Of a DNA stretch of 55,898 bases, positions 27,409-39,871 are shown in pieces; positions within the stretch are counted from its first letter, which is position 1; the number at the start of each line of letters is the position of its first letter. The stretch lies in contig DAIDHX010000088.1 of NCBI GenBank assembly GCA_027451885.1, forward strand, positions 1 through 55,898. Reading direction: 5' to 3'. This DNA comes from Planctomycetales bacterium (GTDB lineage Bacteria; Planctomycetota; Planctomycetia; Isosphaerales; Isosphaeraceae). The translations under genes and the position numbers were made by a program. The notes under the pieces are model-generated. The model was not told the DNA's origin and searched no databases. It was given only the letters and a program-made list of their open reading frames with translations.

Positions 27409-28158
27409 CTAGCCGACCTTCGCCAGCGACGGTGTGCTTCGCTTGCCCGCGGCCTCGACAAACGCCTCGACAAGCTGCATGTCGAGCGAGATGTGCCCTT
27501 CATTCTCGGGGTGCCACTGCACACCCGTCACCCACCACGAATGATCCTTGCCCTCGAACGCCTCGATCAGACCGTCGGGCGCATGAGCAGCCGCACGGAA
27601 GACCGGCGCCAGCTTGCGAATGCCCTGATGATGATAGCTGTTCACCCGGACCTCGCCTGGGCCGTAGATTTGCTCGAGCCGGCTGCCCGGCTCCATGTTC
27701 ACGATATGCCGGTGCGGACCCCCCTGGGGATCGCGGTGCGGAATGCACTTGGGCAGATCCTCCGGCAGATGAAGATAAAGCCCGCCGCCGGCGACGACGT
27801 TGAGCTACTGCATGCCGAGGCCAATGCCCAGCGTCGGCATCCTGCGCTGCTGGACCAGCTTGCAAATCAAGCGGTCCGAAAGCTCCCTGCGCTCGCTGAC
27901 GACGGTCACCGCGGGATGCGGTGAAAGCCCCATCTTGCGGGGATCGAGATCGTCCCCGCCGGTCAGCATCACTCCGTCCAACCGGTCCAGAATCGGCACC
28001 AGGTCGGACTCGCGGATGAGCGGCGGAATGAAGATGGGCAGCGCGTTTGCAGACAGCAGGCACTCGTAATAGCCGCTGTGGATGAAGCTGTGCGGCGTGC
28101 GACCCTTGGCAGGCGCACGGAAATCGGTGTTGACGCCGATAAGTGGACGATTCTTCAT
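27409..28158 (-). pseudogene. Class I glutamine amidotransferase-like (peptidase C26/PuuD family) gene interrupted by an in-frame amber codon
   Basis: Reads as one frame of 249 residues with a TAG at codon 118 (27805-27807). Upstream half: MKNRPLIGVNTDF, LPIFIPPLI, DRLDGVMLTGGDDLDP, and the nucleophile elbow reading TLGIGLGMQ just before the TAG. Downstream half continues without a break: LNVVAGGGLYLHLPED, PHRHIVNMEPGS, VNSYHHQGIRKLAP and VTGVQWHPENEG with the catalytic His/Glu. The elbow has Gly where PuuD-type hydrolases have the nucleophile Cys (GICxGMQ). So it either is a dead gene, is read through, or contains a sequencing error. GGAAGGG lies 9 nt upstream of the ATG at 28158. Active relatives hydrolyse gamma-glutamyl amides. 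Confidence 0.82.
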
Positions 28159-28667
28159 AACAGCCATCCCTTCCATGAAATGGTCGTGGCGAAATCCGTT
28201 CGTCGCGATCCCCAGCCGCTCCCGCAAGCCCAGCCGAGGCATTGTTCAAATCGACCAGTGCGTCCGTGATCGCAGGCTGGAGCAAGCCTGATCCCGACGC
28301 GCGATCCGTGCTCGCAGGCTCCTGTTTGGCTCCAGATTGGATCCGTGAAATTGGTCCGCAAGTCGCATCCTCGCGGCCGGGGCCGACGTGCCCCACGTGG
28401 CCGAAGTTTACCGAGCGCAATTCCCCCATGACAAGAAAAATCGACCCGTCATTCGCGGTTTTTCCCGAGGTTTTCCACCAGAGCTGGATCTGGGAAGCCA
28501 CCTGACCACTCTGGGGCGCACCCCTGCTGAACAGGCGCACTGAGACCTGCCAGGGCGGGGTTTTCGATCAGGCCGAAACAGCCAATACGCGAAGCCGGCT
28601 ATGCACTCGCACCTGCCGGCTCCGCGTTCTCGATTGCGCCCATTCCTCAAGCACTGGCGTAAAGGCG
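28159..28667. other. Gap between the interrupted amidotransferase gene and cytochrome b-c
   Basis: 509 bp. Small open frames on both strands have no family similarity and no good ribosome site. I see no RNA gene or repeat here. Confidence 0.35.
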
Positions 28668-30449
28668 CTAACGCGCCTGGGCCGGGGCGGCCGCCGGCTT
28701 CAGGTAATCATCCTTCAGATAGCGGATGATCATATTAAGATCTGCGTCGGAGACCTGGTCGGTTCCGAAGGCGGGCATGCGGTTGCTGGTCTCGAGATAG
28801 CCATAGCGGTCAAGCGCGTCGGGCTTGCGGATCATGCGGGCGAACCAGCGTGGCGAGCCCCAGGCGAAGAGGCCGGGGGCGTCCCGCAGGCCGCCTTCGG
28901 AAAGCCCATCGATGACATGGCACTTGCCGCAATCATTCTGGAAGAGCTTGAGGCCGGGATGCTCCGCGACCTCTTTCTGGTTGAGCCATTCGGTCGGCTC
29001 GACATCGTCCGGGATGGAGGCGAAGCCGGCGACGAAATCAGCGACGACGTCGAGCTCGTTGGGTTTGAGCTTGGTCGTGCGCTTCCATTCCATCATGCCG
29101 TCGCACCCCTTCGCGTGTTTGAAGTAACTGCCCGCGCCAGGGTTTTCGAGCATGCCGCGCAGCCAGTCCCGGGTGCCGAAACGTGCCAGGTCGCTTGCCG
29201 ATTGGGTTCCCAGCCCCTTGCCGTCGTGCACGTGGCAGCCCAGGCACCGCTTCTCGAGCACCGCTCTGCCCTGTGTGAGCGGGTCGCGGGCCAGCAGATA
29301 GCCTGCCCCCTCGGGCGGGACGCCCACCCCGGGATCAAGCGCAAGCGCGATTGCGCGCAGCCGGGCCTGATCGGCCTTCTCTCGCGCGGCCAGGAAGGGC
29401 CTGTCGTCCCAGTCGTCTCGAATTGCCTGAACCGTCAAGAATCCGGCCCCGCCCAGCACGCCGAAGACGAAGCCGCAGGCGAGGAAGTGGGCGAACGAGC
29501 GGGGAAGGATTCGATCCAGGAGCGGCAAGAGCAGCATCACCAGCACGATGGCGCCCGGGATCACCATGGTGCCGATTGCCTCGAGCCTGCCGGGAAAGAG
29601 CTTGAGAAACTGGAACAGCGAGAGGAAATACCACTCCGGCCGCGCGGGGTAGTCGCCGTTGGAGGGATCGGCGGGCGCGTCGAGATTGGCGCCGCCGTGG
29701 GCAAGCACGACCAGAATAATGACCGACAGCACACCCACGCTGGCGACCAGGTTCATGAAGACCTGCTCGGGCCACGCCGGGGAGGGAGTGGCCGGGGCTT
29801 TCTGCGGCGGCGTATGGCCGTGCCTGCGCACAAGCGCAATGTGCGCGGCCAGGCAAGCGACCAGCAGCGGCGGCAACAGCCCCACATGGATCCCGTAAAA
29901 ACGCGTCACTGTCTGGTTGCCGTAATCCACCCCCCCCACGAACACCTTTTGCAAGGAGGGGCCAATCACTGGCGCGCCCCCCATGATGTTGGTGGCCACC
30001 TTCGTGGCCCAGTACCCCTTCTGGTCCCAGGGCAATAAATAACCCGTCAGGCTGAAGCCGAGGGTCACAAACAAAAGCGCCATGCCGAACCACCAGTTGA
30101 ATTCCCGGGGCCGGCGATAGGCGCCCGCCAGCAGCACCTGGAGCACATGGAGCGCCAGCAGCACGATCATCGCCTGCGCGGTGAAGTGGTGCATGCCGCG
30201 GATAAACCAGCCCATCCACATCACGTGACTGATGTAGAAAACGCTCCCCCAGGCCGTGGACGACGAGGGGCTATACGCGGTCATGAGCAACAGGCCCGTG
30301 AAGGCCTGCATGCAAAACACGGTGGCGAGGGCGGACCCAAAGACGTACCGCCAGCGTGCGCCTCCGGGGATCGGCTCGTTGAACGCCTGGTCAGCCAGCG
30401 CGCGGTAACCGGTGCGGTCGTTGATCCAATCGGCGAGTGATTTAAACAA
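28668..30449 (-). CDS. Cytochrome b with fused C-terminal dihaem cytochrome c domain (quinol:cytochrome c oxidoreductase)
   Basis: 593 residues. The N-terminal ~370 residues are a cytochrome b6/b with about eight helices, haem ligands in GMHHFTAQ, LALHVLQ, YGIHVG and AAHIAL, and the quinol-site PEWY at about 271-274. Two haem c sites follow: CLGCH at about 402-406 and CGKCH at about 507-511, separated by about 100 residues. The start is a TTG at 30449 inside the end of the Rieske gene (8-bp overlap), with AGGAG 8-9 nt upstream; the frame is open further but lacks similarity. Together with the Rieske protein it forms a bc complex whose electron exit haems are part of the b subunit. Confidence 0.92.
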   Translation of the reverse strand: MFKSLADWINDRTGYRALADQAFNEPIPGGARWRYVFGSALATVFCMQAFTGLLLMTAYSPSSSTAWGSVFYISHVMWMGWFIRGMHHFTAQAMIVLLALHVLQVLLAGAYRRPREFNWWFGMALLFVTLGFSLTGYLLPWDQKGYWATKVATNIMGGAPVIGPSLQKVFVGGVDYGNQTVTRFYGIHVGLLPPLLVACLAAHIALVRRHGHTPPQKAPATPSPAWPEQVFMNLVASVGVLSVIILVVLAHGGANLDAPADPSNGDYPARPEWYFLSLFQFLKLFPGRLEAIGTMVIPGAIVLVMLLLPLLDRILPRSFAHFLACGFVFGVLGGAGFLTVQAIRDDWDDRPFLAAREKADQARLRAIALALDPGVGVPPEGAGYLLARDPLTQGRAVLEKRCLGCHVHDGKGLGTQSASDLARFGTRDWLRGMLENPGAGSYFKHAKGCDGMMEWKRTTKLKPNELDVVADFVAGFASIPDDVEPTEWLNQKEVAEHPGLKLFQNDCGKCHVIDGLSEGGLRDAPGLFAWGSPRWFARMIRKPDALDRYGYLETSNRMPAFGTDQVSDADLNMIIRYLKDDYLKPAAAPAQAR

Positions 30450-30966
30450 GGGGGATCTTCTCCTCCGACTGGGTGCGGAAACGCTCGAATTTGACTCGGA
30501 TTTCCGGGTCGGCGTCGTTCCCAAGCGCGACTTCAAGCGTATCCATGGGCCGGGGCGGCGCGGCGTTTTCGGGCTTGCCGCTCAAATCAAACGCGCTCGC
30601 GTGGCAGTGGCAGATGAATCCCTTCGACTCGTCCTTCAGGCTGATCGCGCAGCCGAGGTGCGGGCATTCTGAGCTGAGCGCAACGACGGGAGGGTTCGCC
30701 CCTTTGGGCTGGCGAATCAGCCAGACTGATCCCACTGGCTCGCGGGGGTATTTGACCCAGGCGTCTCGCCGTTCTTGCTGGATGAAAAAGAGGCGAGGCT
30801 TGCCGACCTCGAGCTCCGAGAGCCGAGTCAGGGTCTCAAAGCCGCCCTGTTCCCTGCGCAGTCGAAGCGGTGAAAGGATGTATGCGATGCCCGGTATCAG
30901 GAGCGGCAAACTGAGCGCGGCTCCGAGTCCGGCGGAGAGTCGAGCGAGAAGTTCCCGGCGGAGCAT
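30442..30966 (-). CDS. Rieske [2Fe-2S] protein of the cytochrome bc complex
   Basis: 174 residues. N-terminal membrane anchor (LGAALSLPLLIPGIAYIL) and a Rieske domain with CPHLGC (about 101-106) and CHCHASAF (about 119-126), the four cluster ligands and the disulfide cysteines. It passes electrons from quinol to haem c. Its stop overlaps the TTG of the cytochrome b-c gene, giving translational coupling and a two-gene complex. Arg-rich N-terminus (MLRRELLARLS) does not show a clear twin-arginine motif. Confidence 0.92.
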   Translation of the reverse strand: MLRRELLARLSAGLGAALSLPLLIPGIAYILSPLRLRREQGGFETLTRLSELEVGKPRLFFIQQERRDAWVKYPREPVGSVWLIRQPKGANPPVVALSSECPHLGCAISLKDESKGFICHCHASAFDLSGKPENAAPPRPMDTLEVALGNDADPEIRVKFERFRTQSEEKIPLV

Positions 30967-31028
30967 CTTCGATGTCTACCTTTCCATCGGGGGAGTGATG
31001 ACCCGAGAGACGATCCAGCCGCGTGTCT

Positions 31029-32030
31029 CTAGGGGTTGGATTCGAGCTCAAGTGCGGCGTGGGCGGCCTCGAGGACGCGTTTGAGCGCGTCGTCCATGGT
31101 GGTTGCCAGGCTGGCGGCCGCGGCCGCCCGGTGCCCGCCTCCGCCAAAACTTCGCGCCAGCCGGGCGCAGTCGAGCCCCTTGCGAGACCGCATCGAGACC
31201 CGAACCCCGCCGCGCGGTTGATCAATAAAAAGCATGCCCAGCTCCACGTCACGAACGCTGGCCGTGTAATCGACCAGATCTTCCGAGTCGGAATGAACCG
31301 CACCCGTGCGTTCGAGATCCTGAGCCGTAATCGTGGCGTAGGCGATTCGTCCCTGCGCTGTGACCTGCAAACCCGAGAGCGTCGAGCCCATGAGCCGGAT
31401 CCGGCCCAGCGTGTTACGCTCGTAGAGCTTGCGGTAAATGTCGTCGATCTGGGCGCCTCGATCCATGAGCTCCGCCGCCGCCCGCAACGTCCGCGGGCGC
31501 GTCGAGGGATGGCGAAACCAGCCCGTGTCCATGGCGATCGCCGTGAGCAAACCCGCGGCCATCCACGCGTCCACCACGCCCCCGAGCGCCTCGACCGCCT
31601 CAAGCACAAGAATCCCCGTCGCCTCGGCCGTCACGTCCTTGAACACCTGCCCGCCCAGGGTCTCATCCCCCAGATGATGATCAATCACCACACGCGGGCC
31701 GGCAAAATCCCGCACAAACTCCGCCATGTCTCCAAGCTGATTCCAGGCCGAAAGATCCAGAATCACAAGCGCCCGGCCCTCGCGAACCGAGGCCAGGTCC
31801 GAAACCTTCGGGAACCATTCAAACAACGTGCCCGCCGGGTCGAGGTAATCATAGCGCAACGGCGTGGGGCTCGTGTTGATCACACGGACGTCCTTGCCGC
31901 GCTGGCGCAGGAGACCGACCATGCCGACCTCCGACCCAAGCGCGTCCCCATCCGGACGCACGTGCGTGGTCACCAGGAATCGGTCGTGATTCTCAAGGAC
32001 GGAGCTTAGAGGAGACCAGTCAATACTCAT
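31029..32030 (-). CDS. DHH-family phosphoesterase (NrnA-like oligoribonuclease/pAp phosphatase)
   Basis: 333 residues. Motif I THVRPDGDALGS, motif II/III LDLSAWNQLG and the DHH signature VIDHHLGDE, then the DHHA1 domain ending in SFGGGGHRAAAAAS. This is the NrnA/GdpP-type layout without extra sensory domains. NrnA degrades nanoRNA and 3'-phosphoadenosine 5'-phosphate. Fits the single-domain cytoplasmic form. The gene is 62 bp upstream of the Rieske gene in the same direction. Confidence 0.9.
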   Translation of the reverse strand: MSIDWSPLSSVLENHDRFLVTTHVRPDGDALGSEVGMVGLLRQRGKDVRVINTSPTPLRYDYLDPAGTLFEWFPKVSDLASVREGRALVILDLSAWNQLGDMAEFVRDFAGPRVVIDHHLGDETLGGQVFKDVTAEATGILVLEAVEALGGVVDAWMAAGLLTAIAMDTGWFRHPSTRPRTLRAAAELMDRGAQIDDIYRKLYERNTLGRIRLMGSTLSGLQVTAQGRIAYATITAQDLERTGAVHSDSEDLVDYTASVRDVELGMLFIDQPRGGVRVSMRSRKGLDCARLARSFGGGGHRAAAAASLATTMDDALKRVLEAAHAALELESNP

Positions 32031-32118
32031 GGAGGGCCTGAAGGCGGGGGCAAAAAATCGCGGAATTCCAGATTAGCCTGATCCGTCCGCGTTTGGCAAC
32101 CGTTTGCCAGGTCGACGT

Positions 32119-33102
32119 TCAGGTGGCGTACGAATCGATCCGGAAGCGGTCGAGATGGCCGCGAACCCATTCGATCGTCTCCGAGAGGCCCTGATCGAGA
32201 CTGTAGGACGATTTCCAGCCGAAGAGCGACTCAGCAAGCGCAGCGCCGGCGAGCAGCCGCTCAACCTCGCTCGCCGAGGGCCGAACCCGCGCCGAGTCAG
32301 TCTCAACCTCGATCGGCCGGCCCAAAATCGCCGCAATCTTCTCCACCAGCTCGCCAATCGAGATATCCGACCCGCGGCCCACGTTCACAGCCCGCCCAAG
32401 CGCCTGGTCGCAGCCCGCGATCGCCACGAACGCCGAGACCGTATCCTTGACATAGGTGAGATCGCGGCGGGGATCAAGCCGCCCCAGCCGAATGCAAGGA
32501 CGCGACAGGGCCTGGCTGATAATCGTGGGGATGATCGCACGGGCCGACTGCCGCGGGCCAAAGGTGTTAAACGGGCGCAAAATCGCGACCGGCAGCCCGA
32601 AGGAGCGGTGATAACTCACCGCCAGCGCGTCCGCCCCAATTTTCGAGGCGGAATAGGGCGATTGCGCCTGCAAGGGGTGCTCTTCGTCGATCGGCACGCG
32701 CAGCGCAGTGCCGTAAACCTCCGAGGTCGATGTGACCACCAGGCGCTCGAACGCCCCGCCACGGCGGCAGGCATCGAGCACGTGGGCGGTTCCGATCATG
32801 TTCGTCTGAATCACGTCGTGCGGATTCTGATACGAGTAGGGAATGGCGATCAGAGCCCCAAGGTGGAAAACCCACGCACACCCCTCGACAGCCGCCTGCA
32901 CCGAAGCCGGATCCTTGAGATCGCCGCGGACAATCTCAAGCGCATCCTGAATATCCAGCGGGAGATCCGCCAGATTGCCGCGATCATCGCGGCCGTTGTA
33001 ACGGATGAACGCTCGGACCTGGTGGCCGTCCCGGACCAGCCGCTCCGTCAGGTGGCTTCCGATGAAGCCAGCCGCTCCCGTGACCAGGACCTTTCGCCCC
33101 AT
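32119..33102 (-). CDS. NAD-dependent epimerase/dehydratase, sugar-nucleotide 4,6-dehydratase-like (LegB-like)
   Basis: 327 residues. Extended SDR: NAD-binding VLVTGAAGFIGSHLTERL, catalytic TSTSEVYG, YSASKIGAD (YxxxK), and RPFNTFGPRQSARAIIP. The opening HQVRAFIRYNG and the FHLGALIAIPYSYQNPHDVI segment resemble LegB-type dehydratases of nonulosonic acid or bacillosamine pathways more than UDP-galactose epimerases. No aminotransferase, acetyltransferase or glycosyltransferase is adjacent, so the product is open. The ATG at 33102 follows GAGGGGAG; an ORF start at 33165 is longer without similarity. Confidence 0.82.
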   Translation of the reverse strand: MGRKVLVTGAAGFIGSHLTERLVRDGHQVRAFIRYNGRDDRGNLADLPLDIQDALEIVRGDLKDPASVQAAVEGCAWVFHLGALIAIPYSYQNPHDVIQTNMIGTAHVLDACRRGGAFERLVVTSTSEVYGTALRVPIDEEHPLQAQSPYSASKIGADALAVSYHRSFGLPVAILRPFNTFGPRQSARAIIPTIISQALSRPCIRLGRLDPRRDLTYVKDTVSAFVAIAGCDQALGRAVNVGRGSDISIGELVEKIAAILGRPIEVETDSARVRPSASEVERLLAGAALAESLFGWKSSYSLDQGLSETIEWVRGHLDRFRIDSYAT

Positions 33103-33391
33103 CCCACTCCCCTCGAAAAACGTCACGTCGCGGCCGAGCTTCCACCGTCCCGTGCACGCACACAATTGCCATTACGGTCTCCACGGCGCGATGGTACGAT
33201 GTTCACTCGATTCTCGCCATCTCGATCGGGACCAGCCCCAGAGCCTGATGATCCGCTCGAATTGTGCGTAGGTTGGGAAAAGTGAACGAATCCTGTCCAA
33301 ACGTCTTGCAAGCGTCCGTAGGATGGTTGAGAATCGACGGGCCGAGTTGGCCGCACCGATTCACACGACTCGAGACGTGAGTGGACCATCC

Positions 33392-33865
33392 ATGAAGACG
33401 CTTCTCGCTGGTGCGATATCGATGTTTGTTCTCGCCGGCGCGGCGGAAGCCCAGACTGCTGGCGTTGTTCCGGCGACGCCGCGAACCGTCTCCCCTGTTC
33501 AGCCGTCGGCTTCTCCTCGCGCTACGACCGGCAAGACCAGGGCCGTGCCGCCGCGTACCAGTCGATCCAGAACGGTTCCGCCCGCGCCTCCGATCGGGTC
33601 GAGCAAGACGGGCCGGTTCGTCCCGCCCCCGCCCAGACTGAGTATCCACCACCGCGCGAGCCGGAATTCGAAGACAACGCGGGATGCATTTGGGGATCAG
33701 TTTGCCGCCGAGACCTCGGGCCGCACCGACCATGCTGGGCATGCCGTGACTTTTTACCCCTCGCCACGGCACGTGAACAAAATCACCTCCCAGAACTCAG
33801 CCTTCCGGGAAGGCCACCGCGAGACCCCGAGCGCCAAGAAAAAGGCTCCCACCCCAAGTAATTGA
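33392..33865 (+). CDS. Hypothetical secreted Ser/Pro/Arg-rich protein
   Basis: 157 residues with a clean signal peptide, MKTLLAGAISMFVLAGAAEA, and a likely cleavage before Q. The mature part is low-complexity, rich in Pro, Ser, Thr and Arg (PPRTSRSRTVPPAPPIG) with a basic end (SAKKKAPTPSN). No domain recognised. Flanked by the divergent SDR gene and, in convergent orientation, clpB. Real because of signal peptide and position, but function unknown. Confidence 0.6.
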   Translation: MKTLLAGAISMFVLAGAAEAQTAGVVPATPRTVSPVQPSASPRATTGKTRAVPPRTSRSRTVPPAPPIGSSKTGRFVPPPPRLSIHHRASRNSKTTRDAFGDQFAAETSGRTDHAGHAVTFYPSPRHVNKITSQNSAFREGHRETPSAKKKAPTPSN

Positions 33866-33892
33866 CCTGGAGCAGAGTGGTTTCGAGCTCGC

Positions 33893-36526
<2,634 letters not shown>

Positions 36527-36681
36527 GGTCTTCCTCCCCGGTCGCAGCAGGTTGCGGACGTTCTCCGCGGGCAGAGCCGAGGGGGGTCACGCCCCAGGCG
36601 CCCCTGGAGACTGATCTCACTGGCTCGGGCAGGCGACCCGGCTGGATTTGAGCCTGCCGGATCGCCCGAGCTGAGTCGTGT

Positions 36682-38628
36682 TTACTTCTTTTCCTCGAAC
36701 TCGACGTCGATCACGTCGTCGGGCTTGGGGCCTGGCCCCGCCTCACCGAAGGGGCTTGCACCCGGGCCTGGGCCTGGGCCCGCGGCAGCGCCCGGTCCAC
36801 CAGGACCGGCCTGGGCGCCTGGCTTGGCCGCGTAGAGATGCTCGGTCATGGCCTGGCTGGCCTGGACGAGCTCCTGGACCGCGCGGTTGATCGCGGCCGC
36901 GTCGTCGCTCGACTTGGCCTCGTTCACCTTCTGGATCGCGGCCTTGACCGCGGACATGTCGGTCTCGCTCAGCTTGTCCTTGTTCTCGTCGAGCACCTTC
37001 TCAAGCTGGTAAACCTGCTGCTCGGCGGAGTTGCGGGCCTCGGCAAGCTCCCTGCGCTTCTTGTCCTCGGAGGCGTGCGACTCGGCGTCGCGCTTCATCC
37101 GCTCAATCTCGTCCTTGGACAGCCCGCCCGAGGACTCGATGCGGATCGTCTGCTCCTTGCCGGTACCGGTGTCCTTGGCCGAGACGTTGAGAATGCCGTT
37201 GGCGTCGATATTGAACGTGACCTCGATCTTGGGCACGCCCATTCTCGCGGGCGGGATTCCCTCCAGGTTGAAATCGCCGAGCGGGCGGTTGTCCGCCGCC
37301 ATGGGCCGTTCACCCTGGAAGACCTTGATCGTCACCGCGGTCTGATTATCGTCAGCCGTGGTGAAGACCTCTTTCTTCTCGGTTGGGATCGTGGTGTTGC
37401 GGGGCACGAGCACCGTCATCACACCCCCCTTGGTTTCAAGGCCGAGTGAAAGCGGCGTGACGTCGAGCAGCAGCACTTCCTTCACATCGCCGGTGAGGAC
37501 AGCGCCCTGGATCGCCGCGCCGACGGCCACGACCTCGTCCGGATTCACGCCCTTGTGCGGATCCTTGCCGAAGATGTCCTTGACGATCTGCTGCACCCGC
37601 GGCATGCGGGTCGAGCCGCCGACAAGCACAACCTCGTCGATCTGCGCGGGCTTGAGCTTGGCATCATCAAGCGCCTTGAGCACGGGGCCGCGGCAACGCT
37701 CGAACAGGTTGTCCGTGAGCTTCTCGAACTGGGCGCGGGTGATCGTCAAGGTCAGGTGCTTGGGCCCCGAGGCGTCCGCCGTGATGAACGGCAGGTTGAT
37801 GTCCGCCTGCGCCTGGAAGGAAAGGTCCTTCTTGGCCTTCTCCGCGGCTTCCTTCAGCCGCTGGAGCGCCATCTGGTCCTTCCGCAGGTCGATCCCCTGC
37901 TCCTTCTTGAACTCGTCCGCGATGTGGTTGATGAGCGCCTCGTCCCAGTCGTCGCCCCCCAGGTGAGTGTCGCCGTTGGTCGAAAGCACCTCGAAAACAC
38001 CGTCAGCCACGTCGAGAATCGAGATATCGAACGTACCGCCCCCCAGGTCGAACACGGCGATCTTCTCGTTCTTCTTCTTCTCAAGACCATAGGCAAGCGC
38101 AGCCGCCGTGGGCTCATTGATGATTCGCGCCACCTCAAGACCAGCAATCTGGCCGGCATCCTTCGTCGCCTGGCGCTGGCTGTCATTAAAGTACGCCGGG
38201 ACCGTGATCACCGCCTTGCGGACCTTGTGCCCCAAATAACTCTCCGCGGCTTCCTTCAGCTTGCGGAGCACGAGCGCGGAGATCTCCGGAGGAGTCATGT
38301 CCTTCGACCCCGCCTTCACCTTCACGAACTCGTTCGCGCCCCCCACAACCTCGTACGGAACCATTTTCTCCTCGTTCCGTACCTCGTCGTGCCGCCGCCC
38401 CATAAACCGCTTGATCGAGTAGATCGTCCCAGCCGGATTCGTGATCGCCTGCCGCTTCGCAGGGTCGCCGACCAGAATCTCACCCTTGGCCGTGAAGGCG
38501 ACCACCGACGGCGTCAGACGGCTCCCCTCCTGATTCGGAATGACCGTGACGTCGCTTCCCTCCATCACCGCGACCACGCTATTGGTCGTTCCCAGGTCGA
38601 TTCCGATAATCTTTTCACCTTCAGACAC
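36682..38628 (-). CDS. dnaK: Molecular chaperone DnaK (Hsp70)
   Basis: 648 residues from the GTG at 38628 ([19 protein letters not shown]), preceded by AAAGGAG. ATPase domain signatures: [59 protein letters not shown]; linker [14 protein letters not shown]; substrate domain about 390-505; lid; and the C-terminal [12 protein letters not shown] motif. A Gly/Pro/Ala-rich stretch ([16 protein letters not shown]) precedes it. grpE and dnaJ are not in the window. The longer ORF up to 38745 has no similarity. Confidence 0.98.
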   Translation of the reverse strand: MSEGEKIIGIDLGTTNSVVAVMEGSDVTVIPNQEGSRLTPSVVAFTAKGEILVGDPAKRQAITNPAGTIYSIKRFMGRRHDEVRNEEKMVPYEVVGGANEFVKVKAGSKDMTPPEISALVLRKLKEAAESYLGHKVRKAVITVPAYFNDSQRQATKDAGQIAGLEVARIINEPTAAALAYGLEKKKNEKIAVFDLGGGTFDISILDVADGVFEVLSTNGDTHLGGDDWDEALINHIADEFKKEQGIDLRKDQMALQRLKEAAEKAKKDLSFQAQADINLPFITADASGPKHLTLTITRAQFEKLTDNLFERCRGPVLKALDDAKLKPAQIDEVVLVGGSTRMPRVQQIVKDIFGKDPHKGVNPDEVVAVGAAIQGAVLTGDVKEVLLLDVTPLSLGLETKGGVMTVLVPRNTTIPTEKKEVFTTADDNQTAVTIKVFQGERPMAADNRPLGDFNLEGIPPARMGVPKIEVTFNIDANGILNVSAKDTGTGKEQTIRIESSGGLSKDEIERMKRDAESHASEDKKRRELAEARNSAEQQVYQLEKVLDENKDKLSETDMSAVKAAIQKVNEAKSSDDAAAINRAVQELVQASQAMTEHLYAAKPGAQAGPGGPGAAAGPGPGPGASPFGEAGPGPKPDDVIDVEFEEKK

Positions 38629-39005
38629 GTGATGTCTCCTTTCCCCTGAACCAAGGCACCAGCCGACCCGAGCCCCTGCCCACCCTGCCACATGGTAACG
38701 CAAGATATGCCCGCCATGCGACGAGCCACACTCGAGGACTGGCAACGACGTCTAAACAAGAAGAGCACCTCTTATGCCAAGCTCGCTCAGATTCCTTGAC
38801 GAATATCGCAACCATCTGAACCATAATACCTTGCACAGAGCCAGCGATTCAGGGACGGAAGCGACCAGCCGTTCTGCGATGCCAAAACGGCAGCCGTCTG
38901 GATGGGCCTGACGTGCAACTGCAAAAATGGCAGAAACAGTGTGCGGTCCGCCCTGGTGGCGAGCCTGGAGTGGTTCAGAGATCTTGCGCGGTCGCCGTGG
39001 CCGGC
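38629..39005. other. dnaK upstream region
   Basis: 377 bp between the HD-domain gene and dnaK, both on the minus strand. I searched for a CIRCE element (TTAGCACTC-N9-GAGTGCTAA) and found none. A TATTAT box (minus strand, near 38825) might be a -10, without a convincing -35. Confidence 0.4.
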
Positions 39006-39545
39006 TCAGTCTCGAGCCGAGAGTGCACCGAGGTCGACTTTCCATTCATGGCGGATGAACGCGGGCGTGTCTCCGAATGTGGAGCGGCTGTCGGCCCAGC
39101 GGATTGTCTCGGGTTTTCTGGCCGCCTCGGTGCAGAGCCGGCTCGGATGTGGTTTGATCCCAACGCGCCCCAGGTCGAGCCGATCCGAATCCCAGCAGGT
39201 CTGGATCGTGGGATCCGGGTGCGTGAGCTCGTCGGTATGCCCTGCGCAGGCACGATGCAGCAACTGAAACTCCGGCTCACTGAGCTCGAAGAGCCTCCCA
39301 TGGAGCGTACGGGCAAACTCGGCACCCCGGAGACCATGATCGCGATCGTCCCACTCATTCACCCTGCGCGCGTCGTGAAACAACGCGAATAGTCTTACCA
39401 CCTCGAGATTTGCGCCGGTCTTCCGAGCCAGGAACAGGCCATTTTCGTAAACCCTTGCCCAGTGCGACACGCCATGGATGCCGTTCCAGGGGAGTGCATA
39501 GTCCGCAAGTACCGCGGCGACGATGCGGGCGAAATCCGCCGCCAT
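39006..39545 (-). CDS. HD-domain phosphohydrolase-like protein
   Basis: 179 residues. HD pattern: GIHGVSHWARV (H24/H28), LFALFHDARRVNEWDD (H57-D58), ACAGHTDE (H103) and CWDSDRLDLGRVG (D119/D121), the arrangement of metal-dependent HD hydrolases. AGGAGG lies 9 nt upstream of the ATG. Substrates of these small HD proteins range from nucleotides to cyclic dinucleotides; no partner domain hints at the choice. Divergent from pheA. Confidence 0.75.
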   Translation of the reverse strand: MAADFARIVAAVLADYALPWNGIHGVSHWARVYENGLFLARKTGANLEVVRLFALFHDARRVNEWDDRDHGLRGAEFARTLHGRLFELSEPEFQLLHRACAGHTDELTHPDPTIQTCWDSDRLDLGRVGIKPHPSRLCTEAARKPETIRWADSRSTFGDTPAFIRHEWKVDLGALSARD

Positions 39546-39871
39546 GTTTCAAACCCTCCTGTTGAGTTGTGTTTACCCCTCCTCCGTCCAGAATTGAAAT
39601 CCTCGCGTGCGATTGCAAGAGGGTTTCGCACGGTTCGATGCATGGAGAGACAAAAACGAGCGATGCGTGAAAATGAAGACCCGCGCCGATGCAGGCATGC
39701 GAACGGTCTGGCGCTCGACCCGCTTGACAGTGTTGGCACTTTCGTTTAATTACCTGTCTCAATGTCAGTTGCGTCGGCCGTTGTCGATCCGTACAACGAT
39801 AGTCCCGCTCCCCTCGGATCGTCTCGGACCGTGGATGCTTACCGAGCGCCCGCACCTTCCGCAGTCGAACC
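39546..39871. other. Divergent intergenic region HD gene/pheA
   Basis: 326 bp, no gene recognised. Contains the pheA promoter candidate at 39724-39750. Confidence 0.4.
39724..39750 (+). promoter_or_regulatory. Possible promoter for pheA
   Basis: TTGACA at 39724-39729 and TTTAAT at 39745-39750, 15-bp spacer (short), about 120 bp before the ATG. No attenuator leader peptide was seen. Confidence 0.35.

Noticed and set aside
27805-27807. TAG as pyrrolysine
   Set aside because: No reason to expect Pyl in this family or phylum; a simple nonsense mutation or sequencing error is more likely.
27500-28540. 346-codon minus-strand frame overlapping the amidotransferase-like gene
   Set aside because: Different frame from the family motifs; Arg/Ser-rich, no similarity. 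It is not a frameshifted continuation, since the two real halves are in the same frame.
37555-38649. 364-codon plus-strand open frame
   Set aside because: Antisense to dnaK. Old databases contain spurious proteins of this kind opposite dnaK.
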